This document shows positions 46,502 to 54,559 of a DNA stretch of 62,955 nt, in pieces. The DNA is taken from contig USDT01000013.1 of the NCBI GenBank assembly GCA_900553465.1, forward strand, positions 1-62,955, in the 5' to 3' direction. This DNA is from an uncultured Prevotella sp. Lineage in GTDB: Bacteria; Bacteroidota; Bacteroidia; Bacteroidales; Bacteroidaceae. Within the stretch, counting starts at the first letter, position 1. Every line of letters begins with the position of its first letter. The position numbers and the translations under genes are program-made. The notes beneath the pieces were generated by a model. The model did no database searches, was not told where the DNA came from, and was given only the letters and a program-made list of their open reading frames with translations.

Positions 46502-48355
46502 CTACATGTAGAGCTTCTGATTCTCGAAGTCAACCTCGCGGTCGAGCTGGTCGTTGAAGTTCTGGAACACTTCTTCCTCAATATCTCCGAGCGCAAACTC
46601 CTTGCGTGCGTCCTTCTTTATCTCCGCTATCCATGCGCGGCGTGCTGTCACGTAGTCCTGTCTTATCTTCTCGGCGTCTTCTTCGGTCAGTGTCTCCAGT
46701 CCGTAGTAGTCGAGCATCATGCGGTATGTCCACGCCCAGCGGTACTCGGGATAGTTGTCGTTGATGTCTCTGAAACGTTCCTCTACACCCTGTGTTGTGT
46801 CGATGGTTCCGTTTATTATGTCGTCGATGAGGCGCTGTTCTTCCGATTCGGGCAACAGAAGTCCCGACAGGTCGTTCCAGTTTCCAGTGCCGGTCTCGCT
46901 CAGCGGTTTCTCCAGAATGTGGCGTTTGAGCACGGCACCCATGTATATTCGCAGTGCGATGTCGTAATATTTGATACCCTTGCGCAGTGCGCTTGCCTTG
47001 ATTACATATTCATGATAATTGTAGGTCGATACATCATCGCCCGATGCTTCGCGCAGACTTTCGAGAATACGTTTGCCTCGCAGTATCTCGCCTACGGAGA
47101 AAGGACTGAGCCAGTCGAAGTTCACGATGCTCTTGCGTCCGCCATGTGCTCTCATGTCACGCTTGGGCCACTTGCGTATGTCGCGGTAAAGTCCGACGGT
47201 GGTGAGGTTTCGTCCCGGTACGAGATACATGGTGTCGTTGTACGCTATGAGGTAAGAGAAGGGCAGATTGCGCGTGTCCGGATGATACATCAGCTTGCCG
47301 AAGCACACCGAGAAAGTTCCGATATTGGCAGGCATCAGTATGTATGCGCCGCTGGCAGTCTTGGTTCCGCGCTCCATCAGACCATAGTGCACAGGTCCCA
47401 TCTTATATGCGTGGTTGCTGAAGTTGGTTGCCGAACCGGCATTGTAGAACGAGAACATGCCGCCGATGAGCAGCGAACTCTTGTGGTGGCTGGCCGTGAA
47501 CGGACCACAGAAAGCCGCACATGCTTCGCCGTTTGACATATAGCTGTTGGCAAAGAACACACTGCTCGACGCTGTGAATCCGTTGCTTATCTGGCATGCC
47601 TCGCCGACAAAGCAGTCCTGCATCTTAACACTGTTGATTATAGACGAACCGTCGGAGATGATGGAGTTCTCGCATATCACGCCGGTACCGATGAATACGT
47701 TGGCGTTGGCCGAGCTCAAGATGGTGCAGTCGCTCAGTCTTGAAGCTCCGCTTATCTCGCAGTCGTCGTATATCACGGTGTTTGTTATCTCCTTGGTGTT
47801 GACAATCTTCACGTTGTTGCCGATTGTTCCGCACTCGTGCGAGTTGCGTTCTATCTCCTCGTTTATGAGGCGGCGTATGGCATCCTTGAGCGGACGGTTG
47901 CCCGCATGCTTCACCATGAAAGCCGCAAACTGGCTGTTCAGTCCGTGGAAGAGCGTAAGATTACCGTTGCCCACTTCGTTGAGTACCGATATGAGATTGC
48001 CTTCGCCATAGGTTGCTCCTTCGGTAGTCTCCATAGTACATACGTTGGATATGTAGCAGTCGTCGCCTATTGTGTAGTTGTTTATGTAATTGCCTATGTT
48101 TTCGATGAGGCAGTTGTCGCCAATGGTTACATTGCGCAGAGTGGCGTTGTTTATGCCCGAGTGCTTCACGAAACCCTTGCTCACCTCCACGCTTTTCTCA
48201 AACGTGCCGAGCTTTATGGTGCCGTAGAACATCACGCGGTGGAAATAGTTGGCCTTGAAGTCCTCTGCAACGCTTATGGCCGACCAGTCTTCGGCCCAGC
48301 AGCTGTTGTCTTCGAGCAGCCTTATTTCCTGTTCTGTAAGTTGTCTGTAGTTCAT
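46502..48355 (-). CDS. DUF4954 protein with left-handed beta-helix
   Basis: The 617-residue product has no signal peptide. Residues about 60-330 contain many hexapeptide-like turns (IGDNCLIENIG, IGDDCYISNV, IYDDCEISGASRLSDCTI, IGTGVICENSIISDGSSI, CFVGEACQISNG) typical of left-handed parallel beta-helices of sugar-nucleotide acyl- or nucleotidyltransferases. The C-terminal third is helical. The length and pattern match DUF4954, common in Bacteroidetes and without known activity. It lies 16 bases behind hflX. Confidence 0.85.
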   Translation of the reverse strand: MNYRQLTEQEIRLLEDNSCWAEDWSAISVAEDFKANYFHRVMFYGTIKLGTFEKSVEVSKGFVKHSGINNATLRNVTIGDNCLIENIGNYINNYTIGDDCYISNVCTMETTEGATYGEGNLISVLNEVGNGNLTLFHGLNSQFAAFMVKHAGNRPLKDAIRRLINEEIERNSHECGTIGNNVKIVNTKEITNTVIYDDCEISGASRLSDCTILSSANANVFIGTGVICENSIISDGSSIINSVKMQDCFVGEACQISNGFTASSSVFFANSYMSNGEACAAFCGPFTASHHKSSLLIGGMFSFYNAGSATNFSNHAYKMGPVHYGLMERGTKTASGAYILMPANIGTFSVCFGKLMYHPDTRNLPFSYLIAYNDTMYLVPGRNLTTVGLYRDIRKWPKRDMRAHGGRKSIVNFDWLSPFSVGEILRGKRILESLREASGDDVSTYNYHEYVIKASALRKGIKYYDIALRIYMGAVLKRHILEKPLSETGTGNWNDLSGLLLPESEEQRLIDDIINGTIDTTQGVEERFRDINDNYPEYRWAWTYRMMLDYYGLETLTEEDAEKIRQDYVTARRAWIAEIKKDARKEFALGDIEEEVFQNFNDQLDREVDFENQKLYM

Positions 48356-48371
48356 AAAGTGTTATTAATAT

Positions 48372-49631
48372 TTATTCTTCGTAAGGTTCTTCTATGTTGT
48401 ACAGAAAATCGTTATAAGGATATTTCTGCACGTGGAGTTCGCGCACCTTGGTGTAGAGTACGTCGCGGAACTCGTCGATGTTCTGTTTCTGGCGTGCCGA
48501 TATGAACAGACAGTTCTCGTTGAGGCGTGCCATCCATGTGCGCTTCAGCTCGTCCAGTGTCACGTTTTCCTTTGTCGGTGGAGTGAGGTCGTCCTCGTCC
48601 TTGTCCACCCATGTGTAGTTGTCTATCTTGTTGAAAACTATCATGCTCGGTTTGTCGGCGCATCCCAGATCCTTCAGAGTGTTCTCCACTACGTTTATCT
48701 GTTCCTCGAAGTCCGGGTGTGATATATCGACAATGTGCAGCAGAAGGTCAGCCTCGCGCACCTCGTCGAGTGTCGATTTGAACGAATCCACAAGGTCGGT
48801 CGGAAGCTTGCGTATGAATCCTACGGTGTCGGCCAGCAGGAACGGCAGGTTCTCTATCACCACCTTGCGCACCGTGGTGTCGAGTGTCGCGAAGAGTTTG
48901 TTCTCGGCGAACACCTCGCTCTTGGCCATGAGGTTCATAATTGTCGACTTGCCCACGTTAGTGTATCCCACGAGTGCTACACGAATCATACGTCCGCGAT
49001 TCTTGCGTTGTGTGGTCTTCTGCTTGTCTATTTCGGCAAGACGCTGTTTGAGCAGCGTGATGCGCTGCAGGATTATACGGCGGTCCATCTCCAGCTGGGT
49101 CTCACCTGGTCCGCGCAGTCCCACGCTTCCCTTGCCTCCACCCGAGCCGGAGCCACCGCCCTGACGCTCGAGGTGAGTCCACAGACGCTGCAGACGGGGC
49201 AGCATGTAGCGGTATTGCGCCAGTTCCACCTGCGTCTTTGCAGCAGCCGTCTGCGCTCTCATGGCGAATATGTCGAGGATGAGCGATGTACGGTCGAGAA
49301 TCTTCACGCCCAGTTCCTTCTCAATGTTGCGTATCTGTTTGGCCGACAGCTCGTCGTCGAAAATGGCCATACCCACCGGTCTTTCGGCGTCCTCCTCGTC
49401 CTTGATGTACTGTTTTATTTCTTCAAGCTTTCCGCTTCCCACGTATGTTACGGAGCTCGGACCGTTCACTCTCTGTGTGAAACGCTTCACGGTTATGGCT
49501 CCTGCTGTGTCGGCGAGAAACTCCAGCTCGTCGAGATATTCTTTTGTCTTGGCCTCGTCCTGGTCTTTGGTGATGAGTCCAACGAGCACAGCGGTCTCGG
49601 CCTTTACTTCAGATAATACAAATTCTTTCAT
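48372..49631 (-). CDS. hflX: Ribosome-associated GTPase HflX
   Basis: The 419-residue product has the HflX N-terminal domain (YVGSGKLEEIKQY, DDELSAKQIRNIEKELG), the Gly-rich linker GGSGSGGGKGSVGLRGPGETQLE, a helical hairpin, and a G domain: P-loop VGYTNVGKSTIMN, DTVGFIRKLP, NKIDN and SARQKQNI. HflX splits stalled or vacant 70S ribosomes under stress. The GTPase motifs are intact. It is the first gene of the set hflX-DUF4954-M16, behind a perfect -33/-7 promoter. Confidence 0.96.
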   Translation of the reverse strand: MKEFVLSEVKAETAVLVGLITKDQDEAKTKEYLDELEFLADTAGAITVKRFTQRVNGPSSVTYVGSGKLEEIKQYIKDEEDAERPVGMAIFDDELSAKQIRNIEKELGVKILDRTSLILDIFAMRAQTAAAKTQVELAQYRYMLPRLQRLWTHLERQGGGSGSGGGKGSVGLRGPGETQLEMDRRIILQRITLLKQRLAEIDKQKTTQRKNRGRMIRVALVGYTNVGKSTIMNLMAKSEVFAENKLFATLDTTVRKVVIENLPFLLADTVGFIRKLPTDLVDSFKSTLDEVREADLLLHIVDISHPDFEEQINVVENTLKDLGCADKPSMIVFNKIDNYTWVDKDEDDLTPPTKENVTLDELKRTWMARLNENCLFISARQKQNIDEFRDVLYTKVRELHVQKYPYNDFLYNIEEPYEE

Positions 49632-49712
49632 TCAGTTTTGTGGTTGTTTTGTGCATCTCCCGCATGTGTTTTCAGGCGGTTGCGTGCATGTTTTTTCTTT
49701 CCGATTATTTCA

Positions 49713-49743
49713 CAAAATTAATACAAATCGCCGTATGTGCAAA
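49713..49743 (-). promoter_or_regulatory. Promoter of hflX
   Basis: On the minus strand TTTG (49740-49743) and TAATTTTG (49713-49720) are 19 bp apart, both perfect. Confidence 0.82.
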
Positions 49744-49779
49744 AGAAATCGTCTTATTTATTATGGTGGAGGCGTGCGC

Positions 49780-50220
49780 GCGTATGACGGAAAGCCTCAA
49801 ACAAGAACTGCGAAATGTTAAAAAATCGGCGTCTGAAATGCTCGAAAAATCGCAGAGTTTTCTTCAAAACACATTTTTGGACGTATGACGCTGTTTTTGA
49901 GAGTTTTATATAAATATTTGATGACTAGGTGATTACGGAATATCTATGTGTCTGTTTGTTTCAGCCTGCGTTGCGATAAACATCATTTCAGGTGCTGATA
50001 AAGCCTGTTTCATGCTCCGAAATGCTTCATATCAGGTGGTAATAATGACTAAAACGTAGCGTAATAAAGCCTGTATCGCATGGCGTGTGTGTGAAAACGG
50101 CTTTGCAAGGCTGTTGACTTGATTGTCGAAAGAGGCTTGTTCTGTATCTCAATTTTCTGGAATGTGTTCTGGAAATGTGTTAATTTTATGTCGAGTTTTC
50201 GTTAATAAAAATCAACGAAA
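49780..50220 (+). repeat. Intergenic repeat element, copy E
   Basis: Left part shares GAGAGTTTTATATAA with copies B and D. The array has five clear 22-base units from 49969 to 50078 in exact register (cores GCGATAAA, CTGATAAAGCC, CCGAAATGC, GTAATAATG, GTAATAAAGCC), a weaker sixth to 50100, and a last unit at 50121-50142 (GTCGAAAGAGGCTTG). The A-tract right block seen in A-D is not preserved. No gene is seen in 49632-50545. Confidence 0.8.
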
Positions 50221-50295
50221 TAAATCAGGCACGCAGGTTGCTGCGCTCAGATAATTTGCCGGAAAGAATGCAGACACTAAAAAAACTGTAACGGA

Positions 50296-50326
50296 TTGTG
50301 GGGAAAGAGAATTTTTCCTATCTTTG
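50296..50326 (+). promoter_or_regulatory. Promoter of the clan-A glycosidase gene
   Basis: TTG at 50296-50298 and TATCTTTG at 50319-50326 are 20 bp apart. The transcript would have a leader of about 210 bases, long enough to hold regulation, but I recognise no riboswitch in it. Confidence 0.65.
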
Positions 50327-50545
50327 TGCAACATATGATGCGGTTCGACAAACCCAAATCCGGATAAATAATATTACTCCGTTTTGTCGTTGCTCTTACC
50401 TTTCACAATATTTGCAAGTGTCGCATAAATTTAGGGTGAGTCCGCATTGTGAAGAAGAGAAAAACATAGATGTAGTATACTGATAAGTAACTGAAAACCA
50501 ATACTCTGACGTTTAATATCATTCATTGTGAACATCCTTGTATAT

Positions 50546-51913
50546 ATGAATAAGTTTGAGTTTACTTGCATACGTTTCATGCTGTCCTTATGTCTGTTGT
50601 CCGGCATGGCGGCTGATGTCTGTGCTGCGATGGCGGATAATGACAGACCGGAGAAGAAAAAGGCCGTGCCGGCCATAGATTTTCTCAACAGTATGGGAGT
50701 GTGCGTACACATACAGCATGGCGAGGATGCCTCGCGCATGGCGCCCTTGCTCAGATATATCGGTGTGAGAAACGTGCGCGATGCGGCCGACCGCAACTAT
50801 GACACGTCGGGACTCATACGTCTGCACAACGACGCCGGGGTGAAAGTGGCCATCTGTGTGGGCAGCGGTGCGCGCGACGCCGACCTGCCTGCCGTGCTCG
50901 ATATGGCGCGTCGGTTACACCGTGCAGGAGCTTTGCTCGCCATAGAAGGGCCTAACGAGCCCAACAACTTCGGTGGTGTGACCTATCGCGGACGCTCTAC
51001 TGCCAAAGACAATACGTGGATGCCTGTAGCCGAGATGCAGCGAGATCTTTATGCTGCGGTGAAAGCCGACAGCGAACTGTGTCGTTATCCGGTGTTCGGC
51101 GTCAGCGAGACAGGCGCCCAGACCGACAATACCGGTCTGCAGTTTCTCGTTGTGCCTTCTGGAACGCAGTGTCTCATGCCCGAGGAAACACGCTTTGCCG
51201 ACTATCTGAACGTGCACAATTACATGTATCATCCGTCGTGGCAGGGACTTGCCGACAACCGTGTGTGGATGGCGGCCGACCATACATCTGCGTGCCGTGT
51301 TGATGGATTGTACGGCAATCACGGGCTGACATGGCTGAAGAAGTTTGAAGGATATAGTGAGGAAGAACTCGCCACGGTGCCGCGTGTGACCACCGAGACC
51401 GGTGTGAGAGTGGGCGACAGCAACGGTGAAGTGACTGAACATGTTCAGGCCTGCCACTATATGAATGTATATCTGGCGCAGTTCAGTCGAGGATGGAAAC
51501 ATACATTCATATACGAAATGATTGACGACGGCGACGGAGCGTTCGGCTTTTTCCACCGCGACTATACCACACCGCGCCTTTCCGCACACGCTCTGCACAA
51601 CATGACAACACTGCTTGCCGACTCGCTATCGGCTCCAGGAGGTTCGCTTGCCTATTCGCTCAACACCGAAACCGACTGTGTGCACGACCTTCTTCTTCGC
51701 AAGCACGACGGCAGTTTCGCACTTGTGGTTTGGGGAGAGCGCGCTTCCGGTTCTGAGAAGGTGACGCTCCGGCTGGGCAGATCGTACGCGATGGAAGTGT
51801 TCGATCCTCTCGTCGGCACAACTCCTGTTGCAAGATGTGAAGGCCGCAGTCTGGAACTGGAGGTGAGTGATCATCCGCTCATAATACTCATGTCGCGGCA
51901 GCGGTTGAAATAA
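50546..51913 (+). CDS. Secreted glycoside hydrolase, clan-A TIM barrel, family unclear
   Basis: I prefer the ATG at 50546 (455 residues) to a GTG six codons earlier. A signal peptide follows (MLSLCLLSGMAADVCAA). The barrel shows the two clan-A Glu: LLAIEGPNEPNNFGG (acid/base at the end of strand 4) and VPRVTTETGVRVG (nucleophile at strand 7). A C-terminal beta domain (LALVVWGERASGSEKVTLRL) resembles those of GH39/GH5/GH30-like enzymes. The substrate cannot be told. It is followed by GH20 and nagB, so a role in glycan breakdown is likely. Confidence 0.78.
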   Translation: MNKFEFTCIRFMLSLCLLSGMAADVCAAMADNDRPEKKKAVPAIDFLNSMGVCVHIQHGEDASRMAPLLRYIGVRNVRDAADRNYDTSGLIRLHNDAGVKVAICVGSGARDADLPAVLDMARRLHRAGALLAIEGPNEPNNFGGVTYRGRSTAKDNTWMPVAEMQRDLYAAVKADSELCRYPVFGVSETGAQTDNTGLQFLVVPSGTQCLMPEETRFADYLNVHNYMYHPSWQGLADNRVWMAADHTSACRVDGLYGNHGLTWLKKFEGYSEEELATVPRVTTETGVRVGDSNGEVTEHVQACHYMNVYLAQFSRGWKHTFIYEMIDDGDGAFGFFHRDYTTPRLSAHALHNMTTLLADSLSAPGGSLAYSLNTETDCVHDLLLRKHDGSFALVVWGERASGSEKVTLRLGRSYAMEVFDPLVGTTPVARCEGRSLELEVSDHPLIILMSRQRLK

Positions 51914-51938
51914 TATTGCATAATTATTGCGTTTATGC

Positions 51939-51970
51939 TTTGAGGTTCGGAAATAAAACTCTATCTTTGT
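51939..51970 (+). promoter_or_regulatory. Promoter of the GH20-nagB operon
   Basis: TTTG at 51939-51942 and TATCTTTG at 51963-51970 are 20 bp apart, both perfect boxes. Confidence 0.82.
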
Positions 51971-52047
51971 GATGATGGCGTCGTCCGTCCGCACGTGCTG
52001 CAGAGCCGCGTTACAATCGTGAAAGGAATCTATAAAACAATGATAGT

Positions 52048-53679
52048 ATGAGAAAAACTTTTTTATTATTCATCCTGTTGTGTGTCATTGCGCCGCAAGT
52101 GGCATCAGCCATGCCGGCTGCCGACTACAATGTTGTGCCTCTGCCACAGAGTGTGACGCTTGTCGAGGGCGAATCGTTCATGATGGAAAGCGGAATGACT
52201 GTTGCCTACACAGAGGACAACGAAGACATGAAGCGCAATGCAGAATTTCTTTGTGAGTATGTGTCGGAGACGACAGGTGTGAGACTGACGCCTGTGGCTG
52301 GAAAGGCAAAGAAGGGCATGCGTCTCGTGCTCGACAAGAAGGTGAAGGGCGACGAGGCCTACACCATTGTGGTGGATAAGAAGGGCATCACCATAGCCGG
52401 AAGCACTCCGCGCGGTGTGTTCTACGGTGTGCAGACTCTGCGCAAGTCGTTGCCTGTCGGCAATGCCACAAGAATACTCATGCCGGCGGTGGAGATAAAG
52501 GACTGCCCGCGCTTCGGTCATCGCGGTATGATGCTCGACTGTTCGCGCCACTTCTTCCCGTTGAGTTTTGTGAAACGCTATATCGATCTGCTCGCGCTGC
52601 ACAACATGAATGTGTTCCACTGGCATCTGAGCGATGACCAGGGCTGGCGCATAGAGATAAAGAAATATCCGCTTCTGACAACCATAGGCTCGAAGCGCAC
52701 CGGAACGGTGATAGGCTTCAACACAATGCTTGATGACAGCATTGCTTACGGCGGCTTCTACACACAGGACGAAGCACGGGAAATAGTGGAATATGCACGT
52801 CAGAGATATATCACTGTCGTGCCGGAAATTGACATGCCGGGACATATGGTGGCTGCACTCACCGCTTATCCCGACCTCGGTTGTACCGGCGGACCTTATC
52901 AGGTGGGCCATCGCTGGGGAATATACAACGATGTGCTGTGTCTGGGTAACGAGAAAGTGTATGAGTTCTGTGAGGGAGTGCTTGATGAGATAATGCAGAT
53001 ATTCCCGTCTAAACTAATCCACATAGGAGGCGACGAGTCGCCTACAGTGAGATGGACAAACTGTCCGAAATGCCAGAAAGTGGCAACAGAGCACAACCTG
53101 AAGCCTGAAACAATACAGGGATACTTCACTTCTCGCATCGAGAAATTCGTGAACAGCCGCGGTCGCAGCATCATCGGATGGGACGAGATACTGGCCGGAA
53201 ACATCGACCAAAGTGCCACCATCATGAGCTGGCGTAACACCGAATACGGACGTAAGGCAGCCGAGGCAGGCCACGATGTCATCATGTCGCCGACATCGCA
53301 CTGCTACTTCGACTACAACCAGGCCGACGAGAAGAACGCCAAGTATGAGCCTACGCTGTGCGGAGGATATCTGCCTGTGGAGAAGGTTTATTCGTTTGAG
53401 CCTTACGCCGAAGGCATCTCCGATGAGGCAAAGAAACACATTCTGGGTGTGCAGGCCAACTTGTGGACTGAATACATACAGTATCCGAATCAGGCGGAAT
53501 ATCAGGTGTTGCCGCGTATGGCAGCTCTTTGCGAGGTGCAGTGGACTGCCGGTAAGAAGGATTATAAGGCATTCGTGGAGCGTCTTACGCGTCTGCTCAA
53601 TCTGTATGATGCTTACAATCTGAACTATGCACGCCATCTGTGGCCGGACCGTATCGTATCGCCGTGGGCTGACAATTGA
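52048..53679 (+). CDS. Secreted GH20 beta-N-acetylhexosaminidase
   Basis: The 543-residue product has a signal peptide (MRKTFLLFILLCVIAPQVASA), a GH20b N-terminal domain (about 25-155) and the catalytic barrel from about 156. Key features are GMMLDCSRHFFP, NVFHWHLSDDQGWRIEIK, and the catalytic Asp-Glu pair D329-E330 in HIGGDESP. It removes terminal GlcNAc or GalNAc by substrate-assisted catalysis. The nagB gene begins 31 bases later, so release of amino sugars and their entry into glycolysis are encoded together. Confidence 0.95.
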   Translation: MRKTFLLFILLCVIAPQVASAMPAADYNVVPLPQSVTLVEGESFMMESGMTVAYTEDNEDMKRNAEFLCEYVSETTGVRLTPVAGKAKKGMRLVLDKKVKGDEAYTIVVDKKGITIAGSTPRGVFYGVQTLRKSLPVGNATRILMPAVEIKDCPRFGHRGMMLDCSRHFFPLSFVKRYIDLLALHNMNVFHWHLSDDQGWRIEIKKYPLLTTIGSKRTGTVIGFNTMLDDSIAYGGFYTQDEAREIVEYARQRYITVVPEIDMPGHMVAALTAYPDLGCTGGPYQVGHRWGIYNDVLCLGNEKVYEFCEGVLDEIMQIFPSKLIHIGGDESPTVRWTNCPKCQKVATEHNLKPETIQGYFTSRIEKFVNSRGRSIIGWDEILAGNIDQSATIMSWRNTEYGRKAAEAGHDVIMSPTSHCYFDYNQADEKNAKYEPTLCGGYLPVEKVYSFEPYAEGISDEAKKHILGVQANLWTEYIQYPNQAEYQVLPRMAALCEVQWTAGKKDYKAFVERLTRLLNLYDAYNLNYARHLWPDRIVSPWADN

Positions 53680-53710
53680 TAGAAAATAATATAAAACATA
53701 AATAACTGAC

Positions 53711-54502
53711 ATGAGAGTAATTATAGAACCTGATTATGAGCAGCTGTCAAGATGGGCTGCCGAACATGTAGTGGAACGCATCAATACATTCAATCCCACG
53801 CCCGAACGCAAGTTTGTGCTCGGACTTCCCACCGGATCGTCGCCAAAAGGCATGTATGCCGGACTTGTGAAGGCTTACAAGGAAGGACGCGTTTCGTTCA
53901 AGAATGTCATAACATTCAATATGGATGAGTATGTAGGACTGCCCGAAAGCCATCCCGAGAGCTATCATTCGTTCATGGCAACAAACCTGTTCGATCATAT
54001 CGATTGTCCGAAGGAGAACATCCATATACTCAACGGCAACGCCGAGGATCTGGAGGCAGAGTGCCGCCATTATGAGGAGATGATAGCCGAGGCAGGAGGT
54101 ATCGACCTGTTCATCGGTGGCATAGGACCAGACGGTCACATAGCTTTCAACGAACCTGGCAGCTCGCTTGTTTCGCGCACAAGAGTCAAGACTCTCACCA
54201 CCGACACCATTGTTGCCAACTCACGTTTCTTTGACAACGACATCAACAAGGTGCCGCGTCTTGCCCTGACTGTGGGTGTGGGCACGGTGATGGATGCTCG
54301 CGAGGTGATGATACTTGTCAACGGACACGGTAAGACACGCGCCCTTCAGGCTGCGGTGGAAGGTCCTGTCACACAGATGTGGACAATCAGCGCGCTGCAG
54401 ATGCACCGCCACGGCATTATTGTTTGTGATGAGGCTGCGACAGACGAACTGAAAGTAGGCACTTACCGCTACTTCAAGGACATAGAGAAAAACAATCTTT
54501 AA
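53711..54502 (+). CDS. nagB: Glucosamine-6-phosphate deaminase
   Basis: The 263-residue product has normal NagB length. It shows [16 protein letters not shown] (phosphate loop), [17 protein letters not shown] with the catalytic Asp, [17 protein letters not shown] (ring-opening and catalytic Asp/His/Glu), and [17 protein letters not shown]. It converts glucosamine-6-phosphate to fructose-6-phosphate and ammonia. No nagA or kinase is adjacent, so the intermediate steps are encoded elsewhere. It is the second gene of the GH20 operon. Confidence 0.97.
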   Translation: MRVIIEPDYEQLSRWAAEHVVERINTFNPTPERKFVLGLPTGSSPKGMYAGLVKAYKEGRVSFKNVITFNMDEYVGLPESHPESYHSFMATNLFDHIDCPKENIHILNGNAEDLEAECRHYEEMIAEAGGIDLFIGGIGPDGHIAFNEPGSSLVSRTRVKTLTTDTIVANSRFFDNDINKVPRLALTVGVGTVMDAREVMILVNGHGKTRALQAAVEGPVTQMWTISALQMHRHGIIVCDEAATDELKVGTYRYFKDIEKNNL

Positions 54503-54510
54503 GCATCGTG

Positions 54511-54548
54511 TTCCGGCCGGCACCCCGATGGTGACGGCCGGAATTTTT
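54511..54548 (+). terminator. Terminator of the GH20-nagB operon
   Basis: A perfect 9-bp stem TTCCGGCCG (54511-54519) with CGGCCGGAA (54535-54543) and a T5 tail. It ends only 11 bases before the helicase ATG. Confidence 0.88.
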
Positions 54549-54559
54549 ATTGTATATAT

